Source: JAOUGY01 sp050329955 (GTDB taxonomy: Bacteria; Actinomycetota; Acidimicrobiia; Spongiisociales; ZC4RG35). Taken from it: a DNA stretch of 38,792 nt. The position numbers and the translations under genes were made by a program. Numbering within the stretch: position 1 is the first letter of the stretch; the number at the start of each line of letters is the position of its first letter. The stretch covers positions 1 to 38,792 of the forward strand of contig JBHJOH010000141.1 in the NCBI GenBank assembly GCA_050329955.1, written 5' to 3'. The notes under the pieces are model-generated. The model did not search any database. It was not told where the DNA came from and saw only the letters and a list, made by a program, of their open reading frames with translations. Below are positions 38,611 through 38,792 of the stretch, one piece after another.

Positions 38611-38792
38611 AGGAACCTCGCCGAGGCGAGGTCTGGTGGGGCGAACTCGAAGGCACCGGCCGGCGACCCTTCCTCGTAATGACCCGAAGTGCAGCGATCC
38701 CCGTCCTTCACAGCGTGCTGGCAGCGCCGATCACTCGCACGATCCGAGGCATCCCCTCGGAGTTCCGCCTCGGCCCGGACGACGGCATGCCG
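38607..38792 (+). CDS. MazF-type toxin, C-terminus cut by window edge
   Basis: The visible 62 residues start VKEPRRGEVWWGELEGTGRR, with the RGEVWW...RRPFLVM signature of MazF/PemK. SVLAAPITRTIRGIPSEFRL, with the conserved TRTIRG strand turn, follows. The sequence ends at LGPDDGMP. GTG 38607 overlaps the antitoxin stop by 4 bp. It is the third MazF-type toxin in the window. Confidence 0.9.
   Translation, partial: MKEPRRGEVWWGELEGTGRRPFLVMTRSAAIPVLHSVLAAPITRTIRGIPSEFRLGPDDGMP

Overview
GC-rich bacterial DNA, most likely chromosome from an actinobacterium. The Acidimicrobiia are my best guess, judged from gene style (TcrX/TcrY-like two-component pair, MMPL-type RND exporter, SHOCT protein, a lone MreB, many MazF-type toxins, many GTG and TTG starts, ATGA/GTGA overlaps). 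This placement is inference, since no rRNA or tRNA lies in the window. Both ends cut genes: a histidine kinase on the left and a MazF-like toxin on the right.

Left part (1-13.4 kb). A histidine kinase/OmpR regulator operon is followed by a decayed ORF and a three-gene minus-strand group: a small membrane protein, a membrane-anchored metallo-beta-lactamase-fold hydrolase and a membrane-anchored DJ-1/PfpI protein. Diverging from these are an RND/MMPL transporter, a frameshifted SHOCT protein and a large membrane protein of unknown function. From 9.66 to 11.9 kb lies a zone of broken genes: a duplicated 3' tail, a possible VapC head, a RelE tail, an RHH antitoxin followed by a truncated Doc head joined to a serine-protease tail, a lipoprotein, and a decayed IS3-family transposase. 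A small membrane protein and a divergent MreB-like gene close this part.

Right part (13.5-37.9 kb). This is mostly a catabolic island of several operons. They are: (a) Gfo/Idh oxidoreductase, Rid-family protein and methyltransferase (minus); (b) an allantoinase/dihydropyrimidinase-like amidohydrolase (plus); (c) a lone cyclase/kynurenine-formamidase-like gene (minus); (d) HIBADH-type dehydrogenase, molybdenum-hydroxylase large subunit, M24 creatinase-like protein and CocE/NonD hydrolase (plus); (e) alpha/beta-hydrolase, signal-less DctP-like protein and second HIBADH-type dehydrogenase (plus); (f) crotonase and CaiB/BaiF CoA-transferase, then a PhyH dioxygenase (minus); (g) an ACMSD-like amidohydrolase (plus) and a four-gene operon of two Cys-less CMD-like proteins, a crotonase and a tandem double crotonase (plus). 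A shared sequence built on CTATATGnTGCA lies just upstream of five of these units. It suggests one common regulator, not encoded in the window. I infer a pathway opening a cyclic amide, imide or N-heterocycle, or a related ring acid, and moving the product through CoA-thioester chemistry. The substrate is not deducible from the sequence.

Interspersed are a VOC protein, three MazF-type toxin-antitoxin pairs (17.7-18.3, 30.0-30.5 and 38.4-38.8 kb), a secreted choice-of-anchor I protein with a strong terminator behind it, and a DUF2200 protein. Several catabolic proteins lack the residues their families normally use (Ser to Gly in the alpha/beta-hydrolase, metal ligands in the M24 protein, Cys in the CMD pair, oxyanion glycines in the double crotonase, Arg in the Rid protein). 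This is the most unusual property of the cluster.
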